The position numbers were made by a program, and so were the translations under genes. Positions 38,901-52,900 of a stretch of 64,000 nt of DNA are shown piece after piece. Origin of the DNA: Mesaphorura yosii (lineage: Eukaryota > Arthropoda > Collembola > Poduromorpha > Tullbergiidae); assembly GCA_009869945.1 (NCBI GenBank), contig WIXG01000170.1:1-64000 (forward strand), read 5' to 3'. The first letter of the stretch is position 1, and each line of letters opens with the position of its first letter. The notes beneath the pieces are model-generated. The model ran no database searches. It saw nothing but the letters and a program-made list of their open reading frames with translations, and was not told the DNA's origin.

Positions 38901-41900
38901 CTTCGGGCGGCGAGCTGCTGATCGTTGTGGGTGTGGGGAGCGTCACACTGACACTCATACCACCGCCGCCGTCGAAGTCTGAGCTGAGCCCGTACTGCGA
39001 CCCGTTGCCGGGAAACCGACCCGGCAACTGGTCTTGGTCCCTGGCTGGAGTGCTGCTGCTCGGCGGTGCTGGCACCAAGGGCTTCGTATTATCAGAATTC
39101 AGCCAGGGCGAGAGAAGGTTTGGGCGTCCGCCACCGGCACCGACGCCGTTGCCTGCAGGAAGGAGAGCCGCTCTGGGGGTTGTTGACGTCAGGGAGCTCG
39201 CTGCAAAAGAATGCAAAGAAAAATTACTTCTTGTCTCTCGGCTCACTCGGACAGCTTTACACGTTATGTCCCATTTCCTTAATTGAAAACAAGATCCCCG
39301 CCATAAACTTGGAGATGGCTCATCAAAGTTGCAATTGCAATAAATTCAGTACGCAAATGGTCGATTGTCTGCGGCCGTCCAAAAATACACGAAAGGCGAA
39401 ACGCGAGTCGCGCTACACGGCACATAAACATAAATGCAGGCTTCACATCGACATAAACAGCGATCTTCAATCAATACGTGAGGAAGACATCAATTTTGTT
39501 ATCACTTATCACCTCTCCAGCTTCTCGCATCTGAGCCCATCGTCCGGCTCTGCGCACAAGAACCTTAGCAAGTATTTACGCTGGCGATATGAGCTCAGCA
39601 GTCAGGCTTCAGCTGGGCGACCGGACTTTAAACACTTTTTAAAGTGAGTCTTGTTCATGCGATGTCCATCATCAATAATAAAACAAGAAAACACTTTTAA
39701 TCTTTTAGTGCTTTATTACGCGATGAGACGCAGACGAGTCTGGCCTGGTCGGTCGTCCATCGACCGACCGACCGGCCACTCAAGCAGCAGCAGCACTCCA
39801 TCGCCTCGCTCGCTCGCCTGGGCAGCCAATCAATAGCGTTGTGCCTGTGCGTGGTGTGCGTACATAAACGCAGGCCGTAAAATGCTAATGCTAATCCCTC
39901 GTGCAACGACGACAACAACAAATGACAATTTACAAGTAGTTGGATTATGCGTCATGAAGCAATCTTGCATAATCAGCACGAATTCGACTTGATCCATTCA
40001 TTTTCACTGCTGCATTTGCGTTCGAGTTCGCGTCGTCGTGAGAGTGGTTGTACTTTGACAATTGACAGGTGCTATTAGCATTAAGCATTATTCCTCCTTG
40101 GCTTGAGAGAAGCTCAAGCTCCTCTCGCGACAATTCAACAAGTCAATTTAGGCTGCAGAATTTGTGTACTGCGCGTTTTTACGTTACAACAGTCGAGAGA
40201 GACAGCCCTCAAAAATTCCTTGGAGATGACATTTGGTGCTTTCGATCATTTGGACCTCATTTGCCTGGCTGCTGTGGCTTTCTGCTGATGTCTACACTTT
40301 TGATGGCATGCATCGCGCTGATGCTGCTTGTGCAAATCCCGCTCGCGCTCCCGTCCTGATTGCTGATTTGCAATTGTGTGTTGGCCTCGAGATGAAGATA
40401 ACAAAAAGGGAAGGGAACAGCCAGCGAGGAACTGTCGTCGTCCCTGAGAACTCAAGCCAAGCCAAGCTGAGGCTCGCAATTCGCAAATCTCAACTCGCAA
40501 CTGACAAGCTCCATTGTTCCTATTTCGCAATTGGCAATTCGCAAGACAAATGGTCGGCCGTGCATTTGCCAAACGCGAATTGCGAAGCACGCTGTGTGAA
40601 TTTTCTTACGATTGATCTTTGAGCCGTGCTGTTGTGCATCGAATGATCGAATTGAATGGAGCGAATTCATCTTTGCTTTTGCTAATTAAAGAATTACGAG
40701 CTCAGGTACTCTGATTCTCATCTATGAACTTCATCGCCTCAGACTGATCCTTCGCTAATCCGTAATCCGTTGACAATGCAAAAGAGGTAAAACCGTGTGA
40801 CTCACTCACTGAAAGCGCAGCCCGTCGAGTCACTCTTAATCTCTGATGACTTTGAGGATTATGGCCACGGTGCAGCCCGGAGCTTTCACTCGCGTGGGGT
40901 GGTAAAAATAAATTTCATATTTCATTAAGAAGGATGACGAAGACGAAGGCGAAGACGAAAACGATGACCAAGGAAAGGATGAGATTGATAAAGAATTTGA
41001 CTGAGCCTTGGCCTGGCGAACATTTTCACAAGGTAAACTCATTCACACGTTGATGCAATCTCGCGACGGGCTCTGCCTGCCTGGATGGAATTTATAATTT
41101 TTTTGTTGCACTGTGCGAGCTGCTCGCGAGATCTTTCAGGATGCGGATCTTTCTTCCTTCCACATCGTCAGAGATTATGCGGCCGCGCTGCGCTGCGTTA
41201 TTATAATAACTCTTCACCTCCTGCTGGAGGGCTCGGCGACTCGAGCGAAGCAGATAACAGCCAACTCTCTTTACTCATTTTCATCAACCCCATCTTCATT
41301 CTCATCAAACTCATTTCTACGTTGCCTGCCTGCCTGGCATGACTTCATCTTCCCGTTTCTTAATTACGCTTTACGCGTACGTAAACGCGCCTGCAAAAAC
41401 TTGCAGGTTGAGAGGGGCGAGAATAATAAATGATTAGCATACATTATGCCATGGCAATAGCGAAAATGAAAATCAAGGAGTTTAAGTCTGAGCAAAAAAT
41501 TGATTAAACTCGACCTGAGCTCTCAAAGCAAAAGCGAAAACCGCCTCGCCGTTTGGCCGACTTTGGCATGGCTTGGCAGTTGTTGTCTCATCAGAGTCAC
41601 TCGGGCCGAGGAAGTGACTAACTGACGGTCGGTCAGCCAATCAAAATCACAATCAGTTGTAATCATGCTGACGATTGCTCACTCACCTGAGATACACTGG
41701 TACTGGACTTCCAAGTACTTGACAGTTCCGGGGCACGGATCTCCAAAGGTCTTGGTGCTCGCCATCACGCTGCAGCTCCGCTGGTAGTTACATCTGAAAA
41801 GCAAGCACAGAGTTAGACATACACGGATTAAATCGGTGGAGTGAGAACATAATTGCATGTCAGCAGCGAGACGCGAGATACGCATCGGACCGCGCCATTT

Positions 41901-44900
41901 ATAGCCTGTCTTTTATGGACATGTACAAAGTAATGGCGTGAAATTATCAACAATGGCGTGAACATAATTAAAAACCGTTTTATGAGCTTAGTCCCTCGTC
42001 CGGGCTATTATAGCACATCACCCGTCGCAGTCGCTTTGTGCAATTGTCCTCACGTGCAGCACAGCACAGCTCAGCGCCAAGTCGCAAAGATTTGGCAGAT
42101 TTGTTATTAATATTCTGCGAGATTATACTTCCTCGTCTGCGCGCGCCGCAGCGCAGGAATGCGAATGTCGAATTTTATTTTTATAGACAGGCAATAGACG
42201 GGTGACGAATTATTACAGTTGATTGACGCCGTTACCATAGAAATAAAATCACCATCGCTGGCCCGCTGCTAATAAATTGGAGCCCAGACAATGGCCCTCG
42301 CATTACTCGCGATGACAGCTCGAATTCTTTCTCGCACGCTGACTCGCACTCGCACTGCGATTGGCAAAGTCCCGTTGTGGGTCTATCAGAAGAAAAGAGA
42401 CTCTAATTGGCGAATCGCGGTTACTGAATGGCAAATACATTAGCGCTAAAATTGTCTGATCGTGTGAACCGGCAAGTAAAGTCAATTAATTACGGCGAGC
42501 AAATAATTTTGACTCGCAATGGCAATGGCAATGACTTGGCTTTTGAGGAAGAGATTAGCGCGCCAAGCCCGGGGGCACAAGTCGTACAAACTACAAAGAC
42601 TACGGACATACGAGCCGATGATAAATGGGCTCATTGCAATTTCCAATGCCATTGCCAAGCGCAAAGTGCAATTGTTGAGTCGCTAATCCACCGGGCAAAG
42701 TGTGAAAACGTTGTACGGGAATTAAAGTGGATGGGAATGAAACCCATCATCAAAACAATTAGAGCCGGCCAGTGCAGCGGGGACAATGGCCAAGATTACT
42801 ACGGCCAAGATGGACATCATTACGATGTCAAGGCATGGTTTGCCAATGCCAATATAATTAGCACACTCACTCAGACGAATTGCGGTTAAGAAATACACGA
42901 TCAGTGATGCAAATGAGTGATGAATGAGCCGAGGTGCGGAGTGAGTCGGCAAAATGGACAATGGCCGCTTTTGTGCATGTGTGTCTTTGACTTACGTTCC
43001 GTTGAGGACGAGAATGGACTTTGGGGATCCGCAATTGACGCTCCACTCCGTGTTGCCATTCTCGTTGCAGATTGTGATTGAGAAACGCCCGTAAATGGCT
43101 CGAATGAGGTGAATCACGCGGCCTGCATCACACTCGAGCTTCAGGTCCGTCCCTTCGCAAGCGTACGCAGTCTGCTTTCCTGAAATTCATAAATGAATGC
43201 AAGTACAGATTAGACACCGAGTCGTAATGGGATTAAAACCATCATGGCGCGAAATTAAAACGAGCTCAATTAAAACAGCGGCTTGAAAGTAGGCAACAGC
43301 GACGCGAACAACCTCTGACATTAAAACAATGGATCGATATGTCAATTCATAATCACATTTTTGCAGGGTGGGAAATTCTGTGAGCTCAAATTAAATTTAC
43401 GAGCCAAACAAATCAAGTCGGGCGCAAAAGCCCGGCCCAAAAGATGAAAGAGTTGATTACAGAACCGAATCTCAGGCCACACAGGCTCTCTCAACTCTCA
43501 AAATTCCTCAAAAGACTCAAAAGCAGTGCGAAGGCAGAAGGAAGTTTTAAGTTCATTACACCGAACAAGAAGCCAGGAGCCGAGTCAAGCCTCGTGCAGA
43601 TTTGTGCAGTGCTGCTTTACGTATTGTCATAAATCGCATTGGCATCGAGGCGTTGATCAGAAAACAAAAAGCAAGCGGGCTTGCTCGCCTGCCTCGACTC
43701 CCGATGCATCAATTTTTCGCATTCCCATTTCGCATAATTGCGTAATGCGTAATGTAATTATGGGCTCGCTCCGTACCGGAAATTGATTCCGGGCGAATGC
43801 GAATGCGAGCGAGCAGCATTAACTGAATTAAGTCGTATTTAATTTGTAGCCGTACTCGCGTTCGTGTTGCTGGTCATTCCTAGCCTGGCCTCCACTGTGG
43901 CCTGAATAAAAATCCGTGCATCTCAATTACACGGCACGATGGGGCTCATTACCATGCCCATTGTTCTACGGACATGCTCTTCAGAGAACCAGAAAAGAGG
44001 CAGGAGCAACTTTTACACGCAACTTTACTCGCCATGCCATGCTGAGCTTCTTTTATGCGCCTAATTTACATGCTTATTGCTTTTTCTCGTCTTGCAGTTA
44101 CAATTTTATGGTTTGTTTATAAAGCAGCAACAACAAAACCAACAACATTATCTTCGCATTGTCTCTGCGTCTGCTTTTATCTCATCCGAGTCGAAGTCCG
44201 CGTCCGTCCGTCCGTTCATCTTCTTCTGAGTCGTATCTTGCGCAAGAGCTCGCAAGAGACGATCGCCTGCATCACAGCCACAGCCAAATCAAGCCAAGAC
44301 CGAGAAGCCAGTCGTCGTCTGACCATTTTTGATTGTACGCAATATAAACTGATAATAAATACGACCAAATCTTCATAGTACGCATTAATAAGAATGCAAC
44401 ACGGGCAAGGCGTTTTGAACACGGCATTAAGTAGTCGAACAGTGTTACATTGTTGGGGCCGTGTTATTGTTATTGTTGTGTCGGGTTGGGAAATCATGTA
44501 ACAATAACACGATAATCTTATAAATATAAATATCTGGCATGAAATGGCTGGGTTGGAGTGAAAGGGTTGCACAATCTTCAGTACACACGCACGGAGCGGT
44601 GCAGAGTGCATACAGAGTTTTATGAAGACCGACGGACCAACTCCTTCGATTCATAATTTAGGAAAATGTAGCTTAAATGGATTTTATTTGTGGCACGGAC
44701 GAGGCGAGGGCGCAAGGCTCATTAAGGCAAGGCAAGGAATCAAAGAATCGAGTTGAGATGCCATGCCAGGTCGCTCTTGTTTCATGCTGCATTTGGATTT
44801 GTTGGGTCTCGGCTGGTGGTAGGCAGCAAGGCCACGCGCATTCCAATCCTTTGTGTTGCGCGATAAAGTGAGAAATTATGAATTATGAAATTAAGCGGTC

Positions 44901-46945
44901 AACAATAGTAAAACAATCAACGCCGCTCTGCATGCCCAAAATTCACATTTCACATTTTCAAAGGTGTGGAGCAAAATTCGAGCAAGAGCTCGAGAAAGGT
45001 CAGCCTTGGTCTTGGCGTCCTGGTCGCGGAGCATTTACGAGAGATAAAAAGAAGAGTTGAGTTGAGTTGTTAAGACGACTTGAAATCTTACAACTCCATT
45101 TCGGCTCTCGGCTGCTTTAACCTTTCCGTGCAGCAGAGTATTATAAAAGTATTTTCGGCAACTTATTAAGTAACAAAAGATAAATACACGTCAGACGAAG
45201 GAGACGGAGACGCGGACGATATTTGTGTCTTCTTCTCTCGGTAAATGGTAAATAAGAGTCGTCTCAACAATCGTCGTCCCATTGAAATTCGAACCGAGTT
45301 GTATGTTCTTGATTCTTAAGGGCTTAGAGCCAGCCAGACTTTGTAAGTTGGCTTCGGAAATAAAGACCCACGACTCAAAACGAAACAAGGAATTTAAGCC
45401 AAGACGAAGACGACGAAGGCAAGGAAAATGGAAATGGAAAACGAGAAAGAGGAAGATGAGGACTTTCTGCTGCCATTCTGCTGCTGTATTGTTGATGAGA
45501 ATGCGCTCATCACTTTCAAGTTTCAATTCAACTCGGCTGCGTTCTCATCAGCAAAACAAGCAAAAGCAATGGCAATGAGATCCTGCGCTGTATGTCATTA
45601 AAGATGTTGCCCGTCGAACAAAGGCGCAAGCAAAGGCAGAAGACGTCCTCTGCGCTGCGCTGTGGACCCGAATTCTACGGTCTTTGCCTTTGTAGTCTGC
45701 ACTGCTTCAACACTGCTGCTACGCGGCCCGCAGCTCGAAGTGAGGGTGTCGGTGACGACGAGGACGACGACGGTCATCATCATCACAATTTGTTTCGGTA
45801 ATAAATGTCTCCCACTTGCGATCTTGTTCTCATTGTTGTTCAATTGAAACTCATTCCACAGCTCTCATTTCAGTATAGCGCAGCAATGTCAATGAGTGCC
45901 TTTCAACAATGCTGAGAGAGATTATGGCTGGGATATCTTCATAAATCCGTCGTCTGTCATTACGCAATTGATGGCGAGGCGTGGGCATTTAATGGGCAAT
46001 AAATGCCCTGCTGGTCCCCGGACCTTTGTCACCGGATAACAATGCACTGGAACAATGACTGGAAACAAGTTTAAGTGAAGAGTCATCGGAGTAATTGTCA
46101 CTGCTGACTACTGCTTAATGCGCGACCTAAAGCAAAGATCGACAGTTCTCGGTCTCCTTCGACACAACCGGTCAATTCTTGTCGTTGTCGGTAAAACATA
46201 CAAATGGAGCGAACCGTTCGATACATATCATGCAACGGCGTTTTCTTTACCTGCCTGCCTGCCCTATCTGGACTTTTACATTTTACGTGTTGCACGTTAC
46301 AAATGGATTCCGAGTAGTTATTAATATAAAATGTACATTACGTTTGACACGGCATGGCAAATGGCACAAACCTGGCCGAACAATGGATTTCTTCTCGACT
46401 CGAGTGCCAATGCATTTCATTTGAATACGCGTACGTACGCCCCACGCGCTGCGTCGGTCAATCAAAATACAATTTCAAGTCACGAACACAACGTAATGCA
46501 ATCGAACTCGGAGACAGACCCACGAATTTTTCCTGCAACGAAGCGAAGTGCAAAGCGGAGCAGAGCAGCGATGTTCGTGCTCGCATTCTGGACGGATTTT
46601 CAAGGCTCGTGCTTGGTGTGGCATTGCCATGCTGTTGTGCCGCTGCATAATTTCACCATTCAACTTCGCATTTGAAGTTTGAAAGTCTCGGATGCAGAAG
46701 TGGGCCAATGGCTAATGGCAACGGCAATGGTGGTAATGACAATAATCATAATGCGGGCATGGCGCGCGGCAGTAAAAAGATGGATTAGGCCAACTGACTG
46801 GCTTACCTTGAGCACATTGCAGAAAATTGGCGAGTGCGACACATGTCCAAAGGAGCAGCACGCGCGGGTGCGGGGAAGACTTTGATCCTGACTTCTGCTT
46901 ACACATTTTCTTCTTCTCCTTCAGCTTCATCTTTGACACTGACAT
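32999..46945 (-). CDS. Cirl: Latrophilin / Cirl, adhesion G-protein-coupled receptor (ADGRL)
   Basis: Sixteen exons give 1,343 residues: 46945-46807, 43179-42996, 41793-41687, 39200-38451, 38243-38029, 37936-37555, 37470-37292, 36498-36281, 35846-35705, 35581-35498, 35269-35104, 34859-34648, 34546-34443, 34296-34128, 34061-33468, 33385-32999. Domains in order: signal peptide with a basic lead ([18 protein letters not shown]); galactose-binding lectin domain ([40 protein letters not shown]); an acidic Ser/Gly/Pro linker (about 144-393) with an Ala-Pro repeat; hormone-receptor domain ([13 protein letters not shown]); GAIN domain; GPS motif CVFW, CQC, HLTNF, with predicted autocleavage Leu749/Thr750; seven membrane helices; and a Gln/His-rich tail with PVYEEI. 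It functions as a presynaptic or mechanosensory receptor in animals. The 46945 exon has an upstream acceptor (CAG at 46967-46965), so 5' UTR exons lie further right. Confidence 0.95.
33100..33250 (-). repeat. Cirl: Gln/Ala-rich low-complexity tract in the latrophilin cytoplasmic tail
   Basis: Imperfect CAG/GCC repeats encode alternating Gln-Ala ([10 protein letters not shown]) and poly-Gln runs in the last exon. The opposite strand is open across them, which is a by-product of trinucleotide periodicity. Confidence 0.8.
36499..37291 (-). other. Cirl: Latrophilin intron within the GAIN domain
   Basis: A 0.8 kb intron between exons 37470-37292 and 36498-36281, phase 0. Nothing else recognised. 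Confidence 0.6.
38860..38895 (-). repeat. Cirl: Ala-Pro repeat in the latrophilin linker exon
   Basis: A short GGAGCN-type hexamer repeat (seen on plus as GGAGCAGGAGC) encodes alternating Ala-Pro ([14 protein letters not shown]) in the disordered linker between the lectin and hormone-receptor domains. Confidence 0.8.
39201..41686 (-). other. Cirl: Latrophilin intron (2.5 kb)
   Basis: Phase-1 intron between the second lectin exon and the linker exon. It is rich in degenerate TCGCAATTCGCAA words (about 40478-40590). No exon supported. Confidence 0.6.
41794..42995 (-). other. Cirl: Latrophilin intron within the lectin domain (1.2 kb)
   Basis: Phase-2 intron separating exons 43179-42996 and 41793-41687. 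No exon supported. Confidence 0.6.
43180..46806 (-). other. Cirl: Latrophilin intron 1 of the coding region (3.6 kb)
   Basis: Phase-1 intron between the signal-peptide exon and the first lectin exon. Joining across it yields [13 protein letters not shown] with a predicted signal cleavage near the junction. No exon supported inside. Confidence 0.6.
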
Positions 46946-46964
46946 CGGAAGGCTACGCAACGTC

Positions 46965-49900
46965 CTGCGAAAATAAACAAAAGTGCGTTTAAAAATATGG
47001 CATGATTCATATCAGAGCGCTGAATTTCAGAGCAGCAGAGCATCTTAAATCATAGAGGCAAGCTGCCATAAATTATTGATAAAAGACTGACGACCACCGA
47101 ATCTTTTCAAACGCCTTTTAGCGGGAAAAATGGAAATTCTGCTAATCTGCAGCAAGAATTCCAGATAAAGCAGGAAGTGAAGAACGTGTTTACAGTTTCA
47201 AGATTATTGCAAGAGAATTACGTTTAGTGTTGAATATTTTACGAGGGTAAATGGAAGCAATTGTCGTGGGTCGTACAAGGAGCCAGGCTTTTAATAGAAT
47301 CTTTCATTTGTTATGCCAGCAAAGCCGCCTGTCTTGCCTGTCTTTAAAATTCGTATATTCGTACCTCAGCTCGCCATCATTTCATAAAGCCTGCCTGCAT
47401 ACTGCGTGCGTGTGGTAAAATCACACGTACATTGCAACACTGCGAGCACTTCAGACTCCACGTATACGAATTGCGCAGCCCGGCGAGACTGAAGTCATCA
47501 TCACACGCACAACGCACGGGCACTCAAAGCCAAGCCGGGCGCATATTACGGCATGTCACACTAATGAGCCATCATTAATCATTCTGATTTCTGATTCAGG
47601 CTCGCACTCTCACGAAAATTATTCATTTTCATTTCCAAACAACTCAAACAAACACTGCACGCAGCCACGCAGCGCGGCGGCCCGGCCAAGTGCAGGGGAC
47701 ACGCCAGAGCCAAATCGAAAGCGAGGCTCGAGTCGAGTAAATCATCAAGTCAAGTCGATGCTGTTCGTCGAGTGGAGTCGATGATGAACTTTAGCACACG
47801 CACCTTCATGCCAAAAAATCGCAATCGCTCATACACGCAAATATGCACGCCGTACGGCCGCACACGGTGGAGACTGACAACAATATGTTCCATGCCTTGC
47901 CAGGGCGAAGGAGTTGTTGAAGTGATGCTCGCTCAGCCCAGTGAAATTCCGTTCCATTGTTTTACGGGTGGAAGGAATTTCACTACGTACGCGTACACGA
48001 GAGTCGACTATTATTACATCTGTCCCACGGTAGTCACGGCGGCGACGGTGGCAATTGCATCGCGATTCCACAGTCTTTGCGTTTGCGTTTGCCTCCGGAG
48101 AGAGAAAGTGGCAATTCATAATCCACTGCTGTGGAGCGTGCAAGTGGCGAAGCCAAAGTCAACTTTTTTTTTACTTTCCCTTCCGCGTACGCGTAAGCTT
48201 ACGCTTACGTACTTGACTTTCTCGTCCTCGCTCGTATAGAATCATCATCGCCATTGCGATTCGCATGATTCTGGCAGGCGCAGGCAGCCAGGTCTCCAGC
48301 GTGCTCTTTTCCGGGCTCCTCGATCCCATAATAGTCTTTATGACTGGATACGCGGTGCAATAGCAATATTATTATTATCTCAATAGCAGACGCGGCAGAG
48401 AAAGTCAGACACACTCCGCACGCAGCCAGCAGGCCAACACGCATTCGGATACGATTATGGAGAGGAAGGTGGGCCAGACACGGAATAAGAATTTTACTCA
48501 AAAGCCAAGAAACGAGACGGGGAAAGACTGCTGGATTGCTCTTGCCTAGGGTTTCGCTTTCGACTTTCTCTACTTTGCTCTGTAGAGCTTCGCACTGTAC
48601 TGCAACGTTGCGTTGCTCAGACTGCTCAAGTGATCAGGCTCAAGAATTTCATCTGTGTACTCACGCGTTTGGTGAGAGAAAGTAATAACTTGCATAGTGG
48701 CAGCTTACTTCATAAATCCGAGATTGGTACATGCTGATCCATATTAATACCTTGTTATGCGTGGTGATACCATCGCGCTCGTGCTGCTCCGTGTAAGCCT
48801 CTGTCTGCATTCACTCGCTCGGTTCTGGCCAAGTTATTCATGATCCCCGAATACAGTGGTGCTTCAGTGCTTGTAATTGTAATTGACCAAATATTTACAC
48901 ATGTTTCAGGAGTACACGGAAAAGTACACTCCGTAAATTCTGGAATGCCGTTTATTTTTATTTGAATTTCTTTAAGAATGTCGAAAGGGTTCTGTATTCT
49001 GCGTTCTGGTGCACGGTCGATGAATACTCATAGTTTACAATGAAATTCCTTCCTGCCATGTAAAGCAATTCAAAGCAGAAACGGAAACACTTTTCTGTTT
49101 TAATTGATACAGAAACCGTACGAGGCAGGAGAAAGAATGTAAATCAGGTGAGACTGTGACCCCCGCCCGGTCTCTTGCCTTTTCCTTACAGTCTGGCCAT
49201 ATGTTTCGAGTTCCTATCGCTCACAATTTAAAAGATGATATCGTCAGATTGCATTTTAACAGTGCTATAAAAGCAGACGCAATAGCACTCAGTCCTTGAA
49301 TTCCGCCTTTATGTTTTCGTTTGTGTTTGGCAAGAAAAACAAAGACTCTTTCATGTCGACTGTTTGCCTCCCTGCCTGCTCGCGCTAAATGAGGAAGTTT
49401 TTCATTTACTTTGACTCGGTTTCAATGAAAATGAAAGAGCAGCTCGCAATATGGCGAATAAATAAAATTTTAGAAGTCACTTTTCAGAATTGCCATGCCA
49501 AGAATCGCACGCAAGGAAAGAACAGTCGCCCTTTTGTCCGAGACAAGACGTTTCCTTCCTGCTTGAGCGTCACCTTAAAATAAAATCGAGTGTGCCGGCT
49601 CCTTCGCCGAAAGCACCGCTCAAATGCCCGTCGCCCTCAATAAAAACTAAAACTCATCATCCGTTCGGCCGCCCGGCCTGGAACTCGTGTCGTTTCGCCT
49701 TCCGCCCTTCTATTCTTTATTCCCATATCGCGCCTGGCTTTTTGTGATGTCGACTTGACTCTTGGCTCCCATCACAATTGACAATCCTCTTCGTAATAAT
49801 AAAAATATTGTCAACTTGAATAAACTTTTGTTGTTATTCATCGTCAGGATGCGATTTCGTCATTCCTTCAGGTCGTCTTTCGTCTTTCGCATTTGCGATT

Positions 49901-52900
49901 TCCTTTCTTCGAGCCCAGTCTCCCGTGCAAATCGAATGCGAGTTGCGTTGCGACTACGACGCGTGAAACAAAAAGCACTGTTTTCGAGCGAGCAGTTGAC
50001 AATTGCCAGTCTCAATTCTTATTTGCAGTTTGCTATTCATCATTCCTATCGTCGTCATCTTCATCGTCGTCGTCGTGATTATCGTGATTAAGAGCAAGGA
50101 GATCGTCACATTCGTAATTCGCCTTTCGCATTCGTCCTGGGAAGAATCCTCGTGATTTATGCCAACTCGCATTGCGCATGAATTGTGAACTCACAATGAG
50201 AGACGCGAAAGGCGAAGATGATGCGAAATTTAAATGATGCAAACGTAAACAACAGTCAATGGGTCCCATTATCTTTCATGGCATGGCATGGCAGGGCATT
50301 TATGCGTTTATATGTTTAAAATTTTAAGGACGCGGACGTGGACCACACACGACAATGCAGCAATGCAAAGGTGAAGTATGAACTTCAGCCGGTGCGGTGG
50401 AGGAAAAGATGCAAATGAAGATGAAGGATGCGGAACAGATCTGAACCAATGATCGACCAAATTGAAATCTGTAATGAGCCGCCATGCTGAGAATGCCGAC
50501 CGCAACTTTACATTAGGTTTTTGTCTTGTATTTGTCAAGTTTTTACGCAAATATTAAGAAAATGATGCGGATGCAGGCGAGAAGAAGGAATGAAGATGAT
50601 TGTGGTCGTCGTTATTAAGATCAGCAGGCAGTGAGTAGACTTTGTTCCCGTTCCCACATTTGCGGCTGCGACTGCTGTAATGACACGGATTCGTACCTGA
50701 TTTGGTTGCAATTGCAGTTGTTCGTCTCTGGTTGCCGCTGACGCCGACGCTGATGCCATTGGCAATAACGCAATAACGCACTGACACTGATGCTAATTTG
50801 GCTATTCACTTTACGTGGCTCAAAGAAAAGAGAACGAGAGCAAACTTCTTGCGTTTGCGTCCGCGTTTTGTGTTTGTGTTTATTTAGTCGCACTCCAATT
50901 GTGCGAGCACAGAAAAAATAAACTCGGCCGCGATGCACTGCAATATGTCAACTTGAAGCCTTCCGATCTGACAGCCAGGAGCGACAAAAAGTGTGTACAC
51001 AAAGATTCGAGCTTATTTCTCTTCTGGACTCGACTTGTCACTTGACTCTGACTCTGACTCGAGAGTTGGAACTCGTCCTCCATTCACGCACACGCATAAA
51101 AATACACAATTTTTTAAACATGCGGGCGGACGCGTCTTCTTCGTCTTGGAAATTTCTCCAATTATATCCCGACCATTTGTCCTCGTCTGACAGTGAAGAA
51201 TTACTCTTGACTCAGACTTGTCCAGTCGTCAAAGACCACTGCGAATGCGCCGAGCCGCCGGCCTGTCGAACTGATCGAACACGCTGTGGCAAGTCACATG
51301 TTTATGTTATGCACATAAATCAATTTATTTGGGGTTCAGTCTGATAAAAATGCGTGCTGTGAGATTACAATTCGAAATGAGTAATTGGGTAAGATGCCAA
51401 GCCACGCAGGATGATGTGTGTGAGAAAGATGTGACACTTTACACTAAACTCAGACTCGGCCTGCTTGTCTGCTTGACAGACAGATGAATTGTTGTCGCTG
51501 TCGTTGTCGCTGATACAAATTGCGGCTCTGAGCTGCACTGCGAATGTGGGTCATAAATTGGTAACAATCACATAAATCACACACACCACGGCAGATAAGC
51601 CATATAAGTAATTAATTAACTAGATTTCTACGGCGCGGCAGGCAACAATGAAAATGATGAAGATCCACCGCTAATCTCAAAATTGGCAACTACACAAGTT
51701 ATGTCGAGTACGTACACAAAGAGCGATCCACCCAAACTTGAGCACAACACAACCTCGCTTCTCTGAACCAACTCAGATACTGAAATTGAATGCAGTGTGG
51801 GGTTTCCTCAGTGCCGTGTTGGTTTGGTTGCTTGGGGAATTGAGCCTCCTCGGCTCGTCGGCTGCCTGCCATGTCTTGCGTTAAACGCTACATTGTCGTG
51901 CAGTGCATTTGGTATCTCGTCGTGCTGTGAATGCAGTTCGAGTAGAGTATCAGTACACCTTCAAAGACTTATCAACCCAGCAGCTGTAGTACGCTCAAAG
52001 GAAACCCCAAAACTGCTGCGAAAAATTCATGAAGAGGCCCACGCCTTGGAATCTTCAAACAAAACAAAAAGAATGGACCGAGGCTGCTGAGCTGAGAGCT
52101 TAATTCCGGTGCTGAACGTATTAAGTTGATATCCCAATTAAAGAAATCCGCAAAGAGTCTCCCACAAACTGGCCGGTCACCCGCGTCCGGCTTCTTTCCG
52201 CACGCTTTGAAGCGGGGAAGGCGGAAGAATACGGACGAATGTGTAGTTGTGGCGTGGCCGTGGCGTTTGCGTTTCGATCGAGTCAACTTTTTCCCGTGTG
52301 CGTATGAGTATGACATTGGATTATTTATTATTCCGTTTTTCTTTGGACAAACTTTTCCTTGCAGTACATTGAACAGGGCAACGGCGAATGCAGTCGAGCA
52401 GCGCAGCGCACGCATTTTTTTAGAAAAGGTTCCCTTCCCGTCACGTCTGCACTGCACACAATACAATCAGCCATCAGCGCTGCGATGCACTGCATTGTTG
52501 AGACGCGCAAGGAATGGGCCTGAGCGCTGAACAAGTACAAAGTGCTGCTGGAGAAGAATGGGAAAATGTGAAGATGGGCAAACAAAAGCGAGTGCATGTT
52601 GTAAATTGTGTGGAAATCGGTTTCTTATTCTGTTCTCCGTACAAATACAAAATTCGGCCCAGAATGCAGAAGCAGAAGAAGAACTCTGAACCCTGGCAGT
52701 GGGGCGGTGCAGCGCAGTGCAGGAAGTGGAAGAGGTCTGAGACGCATACTGAGCATACCGAGATCATGATGATGGACAAATAAGGATAATAAGACGGGAC
52801 AATGAGCAGCGACCCAACAACACCTCGAAAGACGTCAGAGTCCGCGTCCGAGAGAGGAGAAGGACAGGCAGGGCGATGGCGATTGAAGTTTATGGCTCAT

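Noticed and set aside
38711..39286. 191-codon plus-strand frame opposite the latrophilin linker exon
   Set aside because: Antisense shadow of a low-complexity coding exon.
48205..48501. Minus-strand frame with a signal-peptide-like segment (LLAACGVCLTFSAASA) considered as a latrophilin start exon
   Set aside because: No phase-1 donor follows the hydrophobic segment, whereas the exon ending at 46807 has a consensus donor, the right phase and a better signal peptide.
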